DNA of 64,000 bases from Micromonospora sp. NBC_01796 (GTDB taxonomy: Bacteria > Actinomycetota > Actinomycetes > Mycobacteriales > Micromonosporaceae): positions 6,742,001-6,806,000 of the forward strand of contig NZ_CP109078.1 of the NCBI RefSeq assembly GCF_035917455.1, read 5' to 3'. Made by a program: the position numbers and the translations under genes. Shown one piece after another: positions 53,156-63,400 of this stretch. The notes beneath the pieces were generated by a model. That model was given only the letters and a program-made list of their open reading frames with translations, searched no databases and was not told the origin of the DNA. The first letter of the stretch is position 1. Each line of letters opens with the position of its first letter.

Positions 53156-54001
53156 GTGCGGCTGAACATCAACGGCAATGAACTAGAGGTCGAGGTCTTC
53201 GGCGCGGACGACGCGCCGGTCCTGATCGCCCACCACGGCGCCCCCGGTCTCGGCTCGCGGTCCGAGCCCAGAGCGACCTTCAGCCCGTTCGCGGACACCT
53301 TCCGCGTGATCGTCTTCGACGCCCGCGGTTCCGGCGTCAGCGAGGGCAACGGCCCGTTCAGCCACGAGCAGTGGGTGGCCGATGTGGACGGCCTGCGCGA
53401 GTGGGCCGGTGTGGAGCGGTTCGTGATGGCCGGCGGCTCGTACGGCGGTTTCATCTCGATGGAGTACGCCATCCGCCACCCCGAGCGGGTACGCGCGCTG
53501 GTGCTGCGGGACACCTCGGCCGACCACGAGAACGACAAGGCGGCCCGGCACAACGCCGAAACCTCCACCCGGGTCACCATCGACCTGGAGAAACTCGACC
53601 GGATCAACACCGGCCAGACCCGTGACGACGCGGACCTGCGCGACTGCTGGCAGGAGATCCTCCCGCTGTACGACCACGTGTACGACCCCGCGAAGGTGGC
53701 CGAGCGGGTCGAGGCCACCCCCTATCGCTACGAGACGCACAACTACGCGTTCTCGGTCAACATGCCGAACTACGACATCAAGTCGCAGTTGCACCGGATC
53801 ACCTGCCCGACCCTGGTCACCGTCGGCCGGGACGACTGGATCACGCCGGTGGCGAGCAGTGAGGTAATTGCATCCCTGATTCCGGACGCTAGGCTCGTCG
53901 TGTTCGAAAAGTCGGGCCACTCGCCGCAGATCGAAGAGGCGCAGCGGTGGCGGCAGGTGGTACGGGACTTCCTCCACGAGATTGGCGCCGATGAGCAGTA
54001 G
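53156..54001 (+). CDS. Alpha/beta hydrolase, proline iminopeptidase-like
   Basis: 281 residues, GTG with AGGAAAGGAA upstream. Nucleophile in GGSYGG, RGSGVSEG before it, Asp in GRDDW and His in KSGHSP. Similar to proline iminopeptidases, which remove N-terminal proline. In this operon it probably processes the imported peptide or amide. The last 11 bases overlap the regulator gene. Confidence 0.85.
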   Translation: MRLNINGNELEVEVFGADDAPVLIAHHGAPGLGSRSEPRATFSPFADTFRVIVFDARGSGVSEGNGPFSHEQWVADVDGLREWAGVERFVMAGGSYGGFISMEYAIRHPERVRALVLRDTSADHENDKAARHNAETSTRVTIDLEKLDRINTGQTRDDADLRDCWQEILPLYDHVYDPAKVAERVEATPYRYETHNYAFSVNMPNYDIKSQLHRITCPTLVTVGRDDWITPVASSEVIASLIPDARLVVFEKSGHSPQIEEAQRWRQVVRDFLHEIGADEQ

Positions 54002-54986
54002 TACCGACCATCTCGACGATCTCGACCGGCGGATCATCGCCGCGTTGCAGAGCGACGGTCGGGCCAGCTGGACGGAGATCGCGGAACTCTCCGGCAGTTC
54101 GGTCGCGACCGTCGCCCGGCGCGGCCAGCAACTGCTGCGCGAGGGAGTCGTCCGGGTCGCGGCGATCCCCGGCAACAACCACGCCGGGGCGGCGGACCTG
54201 TTCGTCCTGCGCATCACCTGCGAACCCGGTACGCAGATGGAGGTGCTCGCCGAACTGGTCCGCCACACCGACCTGCGCTTCCTCAGCCTGGTGACCGGCC
54301 CGTACGACATCCTGGCCGAGCTGAACCTGCGCCGGGAGGAGTCGTTGCAGGCCCGGATCGTCGAGCGGATCCTCGCCATCGAAGGCGTACAGCGCTGCGA
54401 CACCGACCTGACCCTGCACGTCTACAAGGTGTCGCACGACTGGAGCCGGCAGTTGCTCAGCGACGCACCGCCGGAGGAGGTCGCCGAGGCACACCAGTGC
54501 GACCCGAGCCACTTCGACGCGGTCGACCGCCAGATCATCGACCTGATGCGCGAGGACGGCCGGTCCAGCTTCCGGACCGTCGCCGCCGAGGTGGGGCTGA
54601 ACGAGAGCACCGTACGGCGGCGGTTCGAGACCCTGCTCGGTCGTGGCTGCATCCTGGTCACGACCCTGGTCCCGGCCCCGGCCCTGGGCTTCGAGTCGGA
54701 GATCGTCCTCAACATCACCGTCGCCCCGCCGTTCCTCGACTCGGTGGCGCGGACCCTGTCCCGCTACCGCGGCGTCCGGTACGTGGCGGCGATGCTCAGC
54801 AACAACGCGCTGATGTGCGAGCTGATCCTGCCGACCACCCAGGACCTGTTCCAGTTCACCACGAACACCCTCGGCCGGATGGAGGGCGTACAGGGGTGGA
54901 CCGCGAGCGTGGTGCTGCTCGTGTTGCGTCGCGGCTTCGTCGAGACGCCCTGGTGGCGGGGGAGCATCGAGACCGCGCAGCAGTGA
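53991..54986 (+). CDS. Double-module Lrp/AsnC-family regulator
   Basis: 331 residues from ATG 53991, about twice the usual Lrp length. Two successive Lrp units are visible: helix-turn-helix 1 (DLDRRIIAALQSDGRASWTE) with its RAM effector domain (FLSLVTGPYDILAELNL), then helix-turn-helix 2 (AVDRQIIDLMREDGRSSFRT, LNESTVRRRFETLL) with a second RAM domain. Overlap with the hydrolase puts it at the end of the peptide operon, so it is the likely local regulator. Confidence 0.9.
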   Translation: MSSSTDHLDDLDRRIIAALQSDGRASWTEIAELSGSSVATVARRGQQLLREGVVRVAAIPGNNHAGAADLFVLRITCEPGTQMEVLAELVRHTDLRFLSLVTGPYDILAELNLRREESLQARIVERILAIEGVQRCDTDLTLHVYKVSHDWSRQLLSDAPPEEVAEAHQCDPSHFDAVDRQIIDLMREDGRSSFRTVAAEVGLNESTVRRRFETLLGRGCILVTTLVPAPALGFESEIVLNITVAPPFLDSVARTLSRYRGVRYVAAMLSNNALMCELILPTTQDLFQFTTNTLGRMEGVQGWTASVVLLVLRRGFVETPWWRGSIETAQQ

Positions 54987-55344
54987 GCACCACCCGCTCC
55001 GGGGCCACGACGCGCTGAGCCCTGGTGCGGGAGCCGTCCCCCGAAACCGCCACCCAGGCCCGCTGTCTCGACCGATCGAGGTAGCGGGCCGGTTGCGCTC
55101 CGGGGTCTTTTCCGTGTTCGGGCTGGTCATGCCGGGCGCCGCCGCCGAGGCCGATCCGGCGATGGTCACCGCGGGCCTTACCCGGTCGATCGGGGCAGGG
55201 GACGGGGTCTATGTTGTGGGGGCGTTTCGGGTGGTTCGGCGCGCTTGCGGCGCCCGACGTCGCGCCCACCGGACCGGTGCCGGCACGACCCGACCATCGC
55301 CCGGCCGGCAGCGGTCGAGCCCCGATGAAAGGAAGCGCAACCCC
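54987..55344. other. Intergenic region upstream of DUF2637-like gene
   Basis: 358 bases. No gene, strong hairpin or repeat recognised. It must hold the promoter of the gene at 55345; a TATGTT hexamer near 55210 is the only AT-rich feature. Confidence 0.4.
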
Positions 55345-57567
55345 ATGTCTGGAGTCCAGGGCCGGCACTGGCAGGGCGAGTCGGCGAACGCGTCACCGAC
55401 CGGGCGGGGCGGCGAGACCGGCCTTCGGGAGGTTGACGGCCCGCCACCGGAGGAGGACGCCGACCTGGCCGCCGCCGTACGCTCCACCACCAGGATGCGT
55501 ACCGCCTTCTACGTGGTGGTGCTGCTCATCGCGCTCGGTGGTCAGGTGTCCGGTGCGATGGAGGCGCTGGCCATGCCCTGGTACGTGGCCCTCCCGGCGG
55601 TCGGCGCGCTGGAACTGGGCGGCATGGTGGTGCTGGCCAACGCGGACGTACGTCGGCGGTTGGGCGAGCACGCCACGCTCTCGAGGTTGCTCTCCGCCGC
55701 CATCGCCGGGGGAGCGGTGGCGTTCAACTGGTTGGCCCACGACAACCACCTCGAAGGCGGCTTCTACGGCGGCATGTCGCTGCTGGGCTACCTGGTGTGG
55801 TTGATGAACACGGAGAACAAGCGCCGCGACCGGTTGCGGGCCAAGCGCCAGTTGCCGCCGACGCCGCCGGCGTACGAGGTGGTCGGGCACTGGCTCCGGC
55901 ACCCGATGCTGACCCGGCGGGCCCGGTCGCTGGCGAAGGCGGCGCCGGGGCTGGGCCTGTACGGTTCGCTCGACGCGGCCCGCGTGCAGGTACGGACCGA
56001 GCGCCGACAGGCCGCCCTGTCCAAGGTGCTGCGCCGCAAGATCAGGCGGGCGCTGGACGGCACCACCGCGGACATCGCGGTGGCCGTCTACGACCTCGAC
56101 GAGATCGCCCGCCGGTTGGCCGAGCGCGCCGACTACGACGGGTTGACCGCGCTCATCGCGGCGGACCTCGCACCCGCCCGCGTGCTCGCCGGGAACCTGC
56201 CGGCCAACCGCCGCCGGTGGCGACGCCGCCGGTCGACGACGGTCGACGCCGCCGCGCTCGCCTCGGCCGGCCAACTGCTCACCGACGCCCTCTCGGCGCC
56301 GGTCCCGATGAGGTCCGCCCCGGACGCCCGGTCGATTCCGGGTACGCCGCACGGCGACGCCGACACCCGCTCGATCACCGGTACGCCGTCCGGGGAGCTT
56401 GCCACCCGCCCGATGCCGGTCCTGTCCGGCGACGATGCCGACACCCGTCCGATCACGGGTAAGCCGTCCGACCCCGACGCGCCGGACGCGTCCCGGGACG
56501 ACGAGGGGTACCGACCCGGCGATCCGGAGTCGATCACGGTGGCCGGGCGGGTGGCCCGGACCGGTGAGCGGATCGAGCCCGTGGCCGAGCCGATCCACCA
56601 CGTTGATCCGGTGCCCGCGCGAGTTGCCCGGGCGGCCGTGCCCCGGCAGCGGTCGGGGTCGCACGACGACCTGCCGGACGAGCGCCCCACCCCGGTGTCC
56701 GACCAGCCCGTCCCGGCGGCCACCGCGTTCGCGGACGAGGGCGTGACCCGGTCCGATCCGGAGCGCAACGGGGCGGTCGACCAGGGGGACCGGACGGAGT
56801 CGGGTCGCCCGCGATGGGACGCGCTGACCGCCGAGGTGAGCGCCATCTTCTCGACGGCCCAGGCCCAGCGCCGGACCGCCCGGACGGCACCCGACCGCGA
56901 GACGGCCGCCGGTCGGACGGCAACCGATCGGGAGATGGCGTCCGGTCGGACGGCAGCGGATCGCGAAACGGCAGCGGACCGGGAGACGGTGGCGTCCCGG
57001 GCCGCCGCCGAGCGGGAGGCCACGCCCTCGCGTACGGTGGCGGCGCGGGAGGCGTCCGGGCGTACCGGGTCCGAGCGGCGGTCGGTCTCGGCGCGCATCG
57101 GCACCGAACGGGAGACGGTATCCGCCCGGGTGGTGGAGGCGGGGGAACGGGCACCGGAGCCGGCGACGCAGGTCGAGCCGGAGCAGGGGCCGGCGGCCGT
57201 ACCGCTGCTGGAGCGTCCGCTGCCGGACCTGGTTGCCGCGGCGGCGACCCGTACCCTTCCTCCGTCGCAGGTCAGCTCGTTGCCGACGGCCGGGCCGGTA
57301 CGACCGGCGCGGGGTGTGGCGGCGGTGCCGTCCGGCTCGGAGGGCTCACTCCGGGCCCGGGTCTACGGTCTGCTGGACGAGGAGGTGGCGGCGGACGACG
57401 ATCGGGAGAACTCCGCCCTGACCGATCTGGTGGTGAACCAACTGGGGTTGACCCCGGCCGAACGCGCCACCGCCGGGAAGTACGTCAGCCGCTGGCGCGG
57501 TGACGTGGGCGCCGGACGCCGTACCCGGACCGCCGAGCGGCGTCTCGGATCGGTGCCGGGCCAGTAA
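55345..57567 (+). CDS. DUF2637-like membrane protein with degenerate repeat tail
   Basis: 740 residues from ATG 55345 with GAAAGGAAG upstream. Residues about 50-155 contain four hydrophobic helices (MRTAFYVVVLLIALGGQVSG, WYVALPAVGALELGGMVVLA) as in DUF2637 proteins, a group that includes SpdB-like spread proteins of actinomycete conjugative elements. A basic segment follows. Residues about 510-595 are imperfect repeats around DRETAAGRTA. The C-terminus (SLRARVYGLLDEEVAADDDR, LTPAERATAGKYVSRWRGD) resembles a small helical DNA-binding unit. No integrase, Rep or Tra gene lies nearby, so a chromosomal role is possible. Confidence 0.7.
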   Translation: MSGVQGRHWQGESANASPTGRGGETGLREVDGPPPEEDADLAAAVRSTTRMRTAFYVVVLLIALGGQVSGAMEALAMPWYVALPAVGALELGGMVVLANADVRRRLGEHATLSRLLSAAIAGGAVAFNWLAHDNHLEGGFYGGMSLLGYLVWLMNTENKRRDRLRAKRQLPPTPPAYEVVGHWLRHPMLTRRARSLAKAAPGLGLYGSLDAARVQVRTERRQAALSKVLRRKIRRALDGTTADIAVAVYDLDEIARRLAERADYDGLTALIAADLAPARVLAGNLPANRRRWRRRRSTTVDAAALASAGQLLTDALSAPVPMRSAPDARSIPGTPHGDADTRSITGTPSGELATRPMPVLSGDDADTRPITGKPSDPDAPDASRDDEGYRPGDPESITVAGRVARTGERIEPVAEPIHHVDPVPARVARAAVPRQRSGSHDDLPDERPTPVSDQPVPAATAFADEGVTRSDPERNGAVDQGDRTESGRPRWDALTAEVSAIFSTAQAQRRTARTAPDRETAAGRTATDREMASGRTAADRETAADRETVASRAAAEREATPSRTVAAREASGRTGSERRSVSARIGTERETVSARVVEAGERAPEPATQVEPEQGPAAVPLLERPLPDLVAAAATRTLPPSQVSSLPTAGPVRPARGVAAVPSGSEGSLRARVYGLLDEEVAADDDRENSALTDLVVNQLGLTPAERATAGKYVSRWRGDVGAGRRTRTAERRLGSVPGQ

Positions 57568-57624
57568 CCCCGCACCGGTACGGAGACAGCCGGTCCCGCA
57601 CCGCCGCAGGAGGTGGACCGGGGT

Positions 57625-58065
57625 CTAGGACGTACGCGGCGCGAGGGCGGCACCGATCCGGACCGTGGTGCCGCCGATGGTGCTGTCGATCGAGAGCGTG
57701 TCGGTCGTCTGCTGGACGATCCACAGACCCATGCCACCGTCGGGCGAGGGGGTCGGCCGTTCGCTGCGGTTGAGGTATCTGGCCGCGGGGAAGCCCGGAC
57801 CGTGGTCGCGGACCTCGCAGACCAGGTCGGCGGTCTCCCACAGGCGCAACTCACCGCTGCCGCCGCCGTGACGGACAGCGTTGATCATCACCTCGTTGAC
57901 GGCCGTGACAAAATCCGCGGCCTTCTCGGCGCTCAGTCGGCAGCGGCGGATCACGGCGTCGACCGCGTGGCGCACCTCGGTGAACCGCTTCGCGTCGAAT
58001 GTGGATACGAGGAGTAGTTGCCTGATGCCGTAAAGTGGCGTGTCGGGTGGGGGATGCCCGGTCAC
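57625..58065 (-). CDS. RsbW-like anti-sigma factor / ATP-binding serine kinase
   Basis: 146 residues from the GTG at 58065, with GAAAGGGA upstream. It is a HATPase_c domain of the small GHKL type: N-box AVNEVMINAVRHGG, G1 RDHGPGF, G2 GGMGLWIVQQ. Such proteins phosphorylate anti-anti-sigma factors and sequester sigma factors. Divergent from a SpoIIE-type phosphatase, which suggests a partner-switching pair. Confidence 0.88.
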   Translation of the reverse strand: MTGHPPPDTPLYGIRQLLLVSTFDAKRFTEVRHAVDAVIRRCRLSAEKAADFVTAVNEVMINAVRHGGGSGELRLWETADLVCEVRDHGPGFPAARYLNRSERPTPSPDGGMGLWIVQQTTDTLSIDSTIGGTTVRIGAALAPRTS

Positions 58066-58346
58066 GGGAGTCCCTTTCTGAACCTGGTTCGACCGCTGGC
58101 ACGCGCCTGGTTCCGAGCCGTCGGGGCAGGCCGGGATACCCGGAGGCCGGGCGGAATGCTGAGCTGGTGTGCCATTCGTGTGCGGCAACGTTCGGGTCTG
58201 GAAGCGCGGCCGGCCCTGACCTCACCGGAACTGCTGTGGATTCCTCCGATCGTGGCGGCGAAGGCTGGGTAGATGGATGCTACCGCCGCCCGCGCTTCGG
58301 CGTCGGGGGCGGCCGGCGACCGGTCGGGTGCGACTAGGCTCATCCC

Positions 58347-59564
58347 GTGATCGAGGCAGGTGACACCGGTAACGCCGAACGGTTGCGTCGCATTGAGGCG
58401 GTGACCGACGCGGCGCTGTCCCGGCTCGACGTGGAGCAGTTGCTGGAGGAACTGCTGAGTCGGGTACAGGAGCTCCTGGAGGCCGACACCGCGGCGATCA
58501 TGCTGGTCGACCCGCATGCCCGGGAGTTGGTGGCGACCGCGGCGAGGGGCCTCGAGGACGAGATTCGTCAGGGTTTCCGGCTCCCGATCGGTCAGGGCTT
58601 CGCCGGACGGGTCGCGCGGGACCGGCAGCCCGTCGTGATCGAGCGCGTCGAGCGGGCCGACGTGGTCAGTCCGGTGCTGCGGGACAAGGGCGTCCGCTCG
58701 TTGCTCGGCGTGCCGATGCTCGCGGGCAAGGACCTCGTCGGGGTTCTGCACGTCGGTACCCGTACGGTGCGCCACTTCACCCAGGATGACATCCACCTGC
58801 TGCAACTCGTGGCCGACCGGGCCGCGTTGGCGTGCCAGGCGCGCCTGGGCAACATCGACCGCGCCGCCGCACTGGCCCTGCAGCGAAGCCTGCTTCCCGC
58901 GCGCCTGCCGAACGTGCCCGGTGTCGACACCGCCGCCCGGTACGTGCCGGGCCACCAGGCCGGCATCGGCGGCGACTGGTACGACGTGTTCACCCTTCCG
59001 TCGGGGTGGCTCGGCATGGTCGTGGGCGACGTCTCCGGACACGGGCTGGCCGCGGCCGTGGTGATGGGACGGCTGCGCAGTGCGCTGCGCGCGTACACCC
59101 TGGAGTGCGACGATCCGGCCGACGCGCTGACCCGCCTCGACCGCAAGGTCCACCATTTCGAGACCGGCAACCTCGCCACCGTCCTGTACGCCATGATCAG
59201 CCCGGAGCGGGATCGGATCCACATCTCGCTCGCCGGTCACCTGCCACCCATGGTGGTGAGCCCGGGACATCCGGCCAACCTCCTGACCCTGCCCGTCGAC
59301 CCGCCGTTGGGCATCGGGCGACCGCAGCACCGCCGTACCACCGTGGTCGACTTTCCGCCGGACGCGGTCCTCGTCTGCTACACGGACGGCCTGGTCGAGC
59401 GCCGTGACGAGCCCATCGACGTCGGACTCGACCGGCTCCGTGCCGCCGTCGTGCCCGGTTCCGCCGAGGATGTCTGCGTCGCCGTCATGTCGACGCTCGG
59501 TGTCGACCAGCCCGCCGACGACATCGCCCTGCTGACCATCCGCCGTCACCCGTCCCTCGGGTAG
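58347..59564 (+). CDS. GAF-domain PP2C (SpoIIE-type) serine phosphatase
   Basis: 405 residues, GTG start. A GAF sensor domain (about 20-165; FRLPIGQGFAGRVARDRQPV, LLGVPMLAGKDLVGVLHVG) is followed by the phosphatase domain with metal-binding Asp residues in GIGGDWYDVF, VGDVSGHGLAAAVVM and YTDGLVERRD. It would dephosphorylate an anti-anti-sigma factor in response to a ligand or redox signal. The divergent RsbW-like gene is its probable antagonist. Confidence 0.92.
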   Translation: MIEAGDTGNAERLRRIEAVTDAALSRLDVEQLLEELLSRVQELLEADTAAIMLVDPHARELVATAARGLEDEIRQGFRLPIGQGFAGRVARDRQPVVIERVERADVVSPVLRDKGVRSLLGVPMLAGKDLVGVLHVGTRTVRHFTQDDIHLLQLVADRAALACQARLGNIDRAAALALQRSLLPARLPNVPGVDTAARYVPGHQAGIGGDWYDVFTLPSGWLGMVVGDVSGHGLAAAVVMGRLRSALRAYTLECDDPADALTRLDRKVHHFETGNLATVLYAMISPERDRIHISLAGHLPPMVVSPGHPANLLTLPVDPPLGIGRPQHRRTTVVDFPPDAVLVCYTDGLVERRDEPIDVGLDRLRAAVVPGSAEDVCVAVMSTLGVDQPADDIALLTIRRHPSLG

Positions 59565-59633
59565 CCACCCCGCACCGTCGCAGCCAGCGGTCCACCCATG
59601 ACCGTACGTCCAACGCGTCCTTGACGGGCCTCC

Positions 59634-59649
59634 ATACTGCATACAGAAT
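59634..59649. promoter_or_regulatory. Operator-like palindrome upstream of the glyoxylate genes
   Basis: ATACTGCATACAGAAT is self-complementary at 12 of 16 positions. It ends 72 bases before the reductase start, and a related site is at 63327. The size and sequence suit a GntR-family regulator, none of which is encoded in the window. Confidence 0.5.
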
Positions 59650-59721
59650 CCTATGGGGTGCCCGGATGGCGTCCCGTCGCGGCGGCAGTGAGACCTGGAG
59701 CAACGTGAGGAGATCGCTGAT

Positions 59722-60606
59722 ATGACACGCGTGGGTTTCATCGGCCTCGGCATCATGGGCGGCCCGATGGCCACCAACCTGGTCAAGGCCGGTTTCGACG
59801 TGATCGGCTACGACTTCAGTCCGGCGCGTACCGACGCGCTCGCGACCAGCGGCGGACGGGCCGGCGGTGGCATCGTCGAGGTGGTCCGGGAGTCCGACGT
59901 GGTCATCACGATGGTGCCCGACTCGCCGGACGTCGAGGCGGTGGCCCTCGGCGCGGACGGCCTCCTCGCCAACGCCCGTCCGGGTCAGCTCTGGATCGAC
60001 ATGAGCAGCGTCTCGCCGAAGACCGCCCAGGGGGTCGCCGAGGCGGCCAAACCCTACGGCGTACGGGTGCTCGACGCCCCGGTCAGCGGCGGTGAACAGG
60101 GGGCGGTCGAGGGAACCCTGTCGATCATGGTTGGTGGGGACGCGGCCGACTTCGAGGCCGCCCGCCCGGTCCTCGAGGTGGTCGGTGCCACCATCGTCCA
60201 CGTCGGGCCGCACGGCTCCGGCCAGACCGTCAAGGCGGCGAACCAACTGATCGTCGCCGGCACGATCGAACTCGTCGCGGAGGCGATCGTCTTCCTCGAG
60301 GCGTACGGGGTGGACACCGAGGCGGCGGTCCGCGTACTCGCCGGGGGTCTGGCCGGCAACCGGATCCTGGACCGGAAGGCGGCCGGCATGCTGGCCCGGC
60401 AGTTCCAGCCCGGATTCCGGATCGACCTGCACCACAAGGACATGGGCATCGTCACCTCCGCGGCGCGCGAGGCCGGGGTGGTTATCCCGCTCGGTGCGGC
60501 GGTCGCCCAGCTCCTCGCCGCGCTGAAGGCACAGGGGCACGGGGGTCTCGACCACTCCGCGCTGCTGAAGGTGGTCGAGCAGCTCTCCGGTCGTACGTCG
60601 GGCTGA
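59722..60606 (+). CDS. 2-hydroxy-3-oxopropionate (tartronate semialdehyde) reductase
   Basis: 294 residues, ATG with TGAGGAG upstream. Beta-hydroxyacid dehydrogenase family: NAD(P) motif GFIGLGIMGGPMA, substrate loop DAPVSGGEQGA, catalytic Lys in GQTVKAANQ, and FRIDLHHKDMG near the end. It reduces tartronate semialdehyde to glycerate in glyoxylate and glucarate breakdown. Its neighbours, a pyruvate kinase homologue and an OFA transporter, fit C2-acid metabolism. Confidence 0.88.
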   Translation: MTRVGFIGLGIMGGPMATNLVKAGFDVIGYDFSPARTDALATSGGRAGGGIVEVVRESDVVITMVPDSPDVEAVALGADGLLANARPGQLWIDMSSVSPKTAQGVAEAAKPYGVRVLDAPVSGGEQGAVEGTLSIMVGGDAADFEAARPVLEVVGATIVHVGPHGSGQTVKAANQLIVAGTIELVAEAIVFLEAYGVDTEAAVRVLAGGLAGNRILDRKAAGMLARQFQPGFRIDLHHKDMGIVTSAAREAGVVIPLGAAVAQLLAALKAQGHGGLDHSALLKVVEQLSGRTSG

Positions 60607-60617
60607 GGCCGCCCCCG

Positions 60618-61850
<1,233 letters not shown>

Positions 61851-61875
61851 CCATCCCGTCGCCGGGCTCCGGCCG

Positions 61876-63171
61876 CTACGCCTCCGCGCCAGCGGCGGCG
61901 GGCAGCCGGTCCCCGCTCCGGCCGGTCCCACCGGCAGCGACACCGGCAGCGGCAGCGTCGGAAGGCAGCGCCACCGGCTGGGACGGATCGGGGGCGGCGA
62001 GCACCGGTACGGTGACCGCCTCGGCGCCGGGCAGGGCGAGCAGTTCCACCTCGGCGCCCTGCCAGCCCGGCGGTACGACCGCCAGGGCGTGCGCCTCGGC
62101 CGCGCCCCAGAGCAGTCCGGGGCGGTCGTGACCGACCGGAACCACCACCGAGCCGACCCGCGCGACCGGTACCAGCCGGGTGTCCCGGTCGAGCACCTTC
62201 ACCGGTCCGGTCAGCCGGGCCGTCACCGGGGGCCGGTCTGCGCGGCCGGCGAGCCGACCGAGCAGCGGGGCGAGCAGGGTGAGCCCGGCGACGAGCGCCG
62301 CGTACGGGTTTCCGGGCAGTCCGATCACCGCCCGCCCGTCCGTCAGCGTGGCGAGCAGTTGCGGGTGGCCGGGCCGGCACGCCACCCCGTGCACCCGGAC
62401 CAGCGCCGACACCGCCTCCAGGGCGGTGCGGAGATGGTCGGCGGCACCGACAGAGGTGGCCCCGCACACCACCGTCACGTCGGCACCGGGCCGGCGGATC
62501 GCCTCGACCAGGGCGGCCCGGTCGTCGGTCACCCGTACGGTCCAGGCGATCTCGCCCCCGGCCGCGTGCACCAGGCCGGGCAGCAGCGGGCCGATCGCGT
62601 CCCGGACCCGTCCCGGTGACGGCAGCCCGGCGGAGAGCAGTTCGGCGCCGGTGACCACCACCCCGACCCGGGGCCGGCGGAACACGGCGAGCCGGTCGTG
62701 CCCGAGGCTCGCGGCGAGACCGAGCAGTGCGGGGGTGACCAGGCTGCCGGCCGGCAGTACCTGCTCACCGAGGGGACAGTCGTCGCCTCGGCGGCGGATG
62801 TGCCGGCCGGTCTCGATCTCGCCGTGCATCCGGTCGGCCCGGCACCGGGCCCGCTCGTACGGCAGGACCGCCTCGGCCCCGGCGGGGACCAGGGCGCCGG
62901 TGGCGATCTCCACCGCGGTGCCGGGGCGCAGCGGGTCGACCGGGGTGGGGTCCCCGGCGAGCACCCGCCCGACCACCCGCCACGGGCCGGTGCCGGCCAC
63001 GGCGTACCCGTCCATCGCGGCGGCGTCGTACGCCGGCAGCGGGGAGAGGGCCACCAGTGGTGCGGCGAGGGTGGCGCCGAGCGCGTCGGTCAGTGCGACG
63101 TCGATCCGGTCCAGCGGGCTGCCGGCCGCCCGGGCGATCCGTCGGGCCTCGGGCCAGCCGATGGTGCTCAC
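61876..63171 (-). CDS. moeA: Molybdopterin molybdenumtransferase MoeA
   Basis: 431 residues from the GTG at 63171, after a GGGAG; longer readings run through the control region. Motifs: PAYDAAAMDGYAV, VEIATGALVPAGAEAV, RRRGDDCPLGEQVLPAG, GVVVTGAELL, CGATSVGAADHL (for GGVSVGDxD, with Asp kept at a shifted place) and GLPGNPYAALV. MoeA inserts molybdenum into molybdopterin. The CGATSVGAAD variant suggests a second, specialised copy rather than the housekeeping one. Location beside an OFA transporter suits supply of cofactor for a formate or other molybdoenzyme nearby (inference). Confidence 0.88.
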   Translation of the reverse strand: MSTIGWPEARRIARAAGSPLDRIDVALTDALGATLAAPLVALSPLPAYDAAAMDGYAVAGTGPWRVVGRVLAGDPTPVDPLRPGTAVEIATGALVPAGAEAVLPYERARCRADRMHGEIETGRHIRRRGDDCPLGEQVLPAGSLVTPALLGLAASLGHDRLAVFRRPRVGVVVTGAELLSAGLPSPGRVRDAIGPLLPGLVHAAGGEIAWTVRVTDDRAALVEAIRRPGADVTVVCGATSVGAADHLRTALEAVSALVRVHGVACRPGHPQLLATLTDGRAVIGLPGNPYAALVAGLTLLAPLLGRLAGRADRPPVTARLTGPVKVLDRDTRLVPVARVGSVVVPVGHDRPGLLWGAAEAHALAVVPPGWQGAEVELLALPGAEAVTVPVLAAPDPSQPVALPSDAAAAGVAAGGTGRSGDRLPAAAGAEA

Positions 63172-63326
63172 GACCGGGTCTCCCGGTCCTGCAACTGGCT
63201 CATCAGCGTCCCTCGCAGTCTTCCGGTCGGTTGCCGGGCCGGCCAGTCCATCGTGCCCGACCCGAGGGGCGGAAATCGATTGATCCTGGACAGCCGTGCG
63301 TCGCTGGTAGACACTAGTGCACGTAA

Positions 63327-63342
63327 CATACAGTATACAATG
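63327..63342. promoter_or_regulatory. Operator-like site between moeA and the OFA transporter
   Basis: CATACAGTATACAATG; its complement contains ATACTGTATG, matching ATACTGCATA of the 59634 site at 8 of 10 positions. It lies 59 bases before the transporter start and about 155 bases before moeA. Confidence 0.5.
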
Positions 63343-63400
63343 GCCGACGACCGGGGGTTCCTGACGCGCGGCCGCACGGTGACAGGTGGAGGTGCCAGTG

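Noticed and set aside
55345-57567. Integrated conjugative element suggested by the DUF2637-like gene
   Set aside because: No integrase, Rep, TraB/FtsK-like translocase, att repeats or tRNA boundary in the window.
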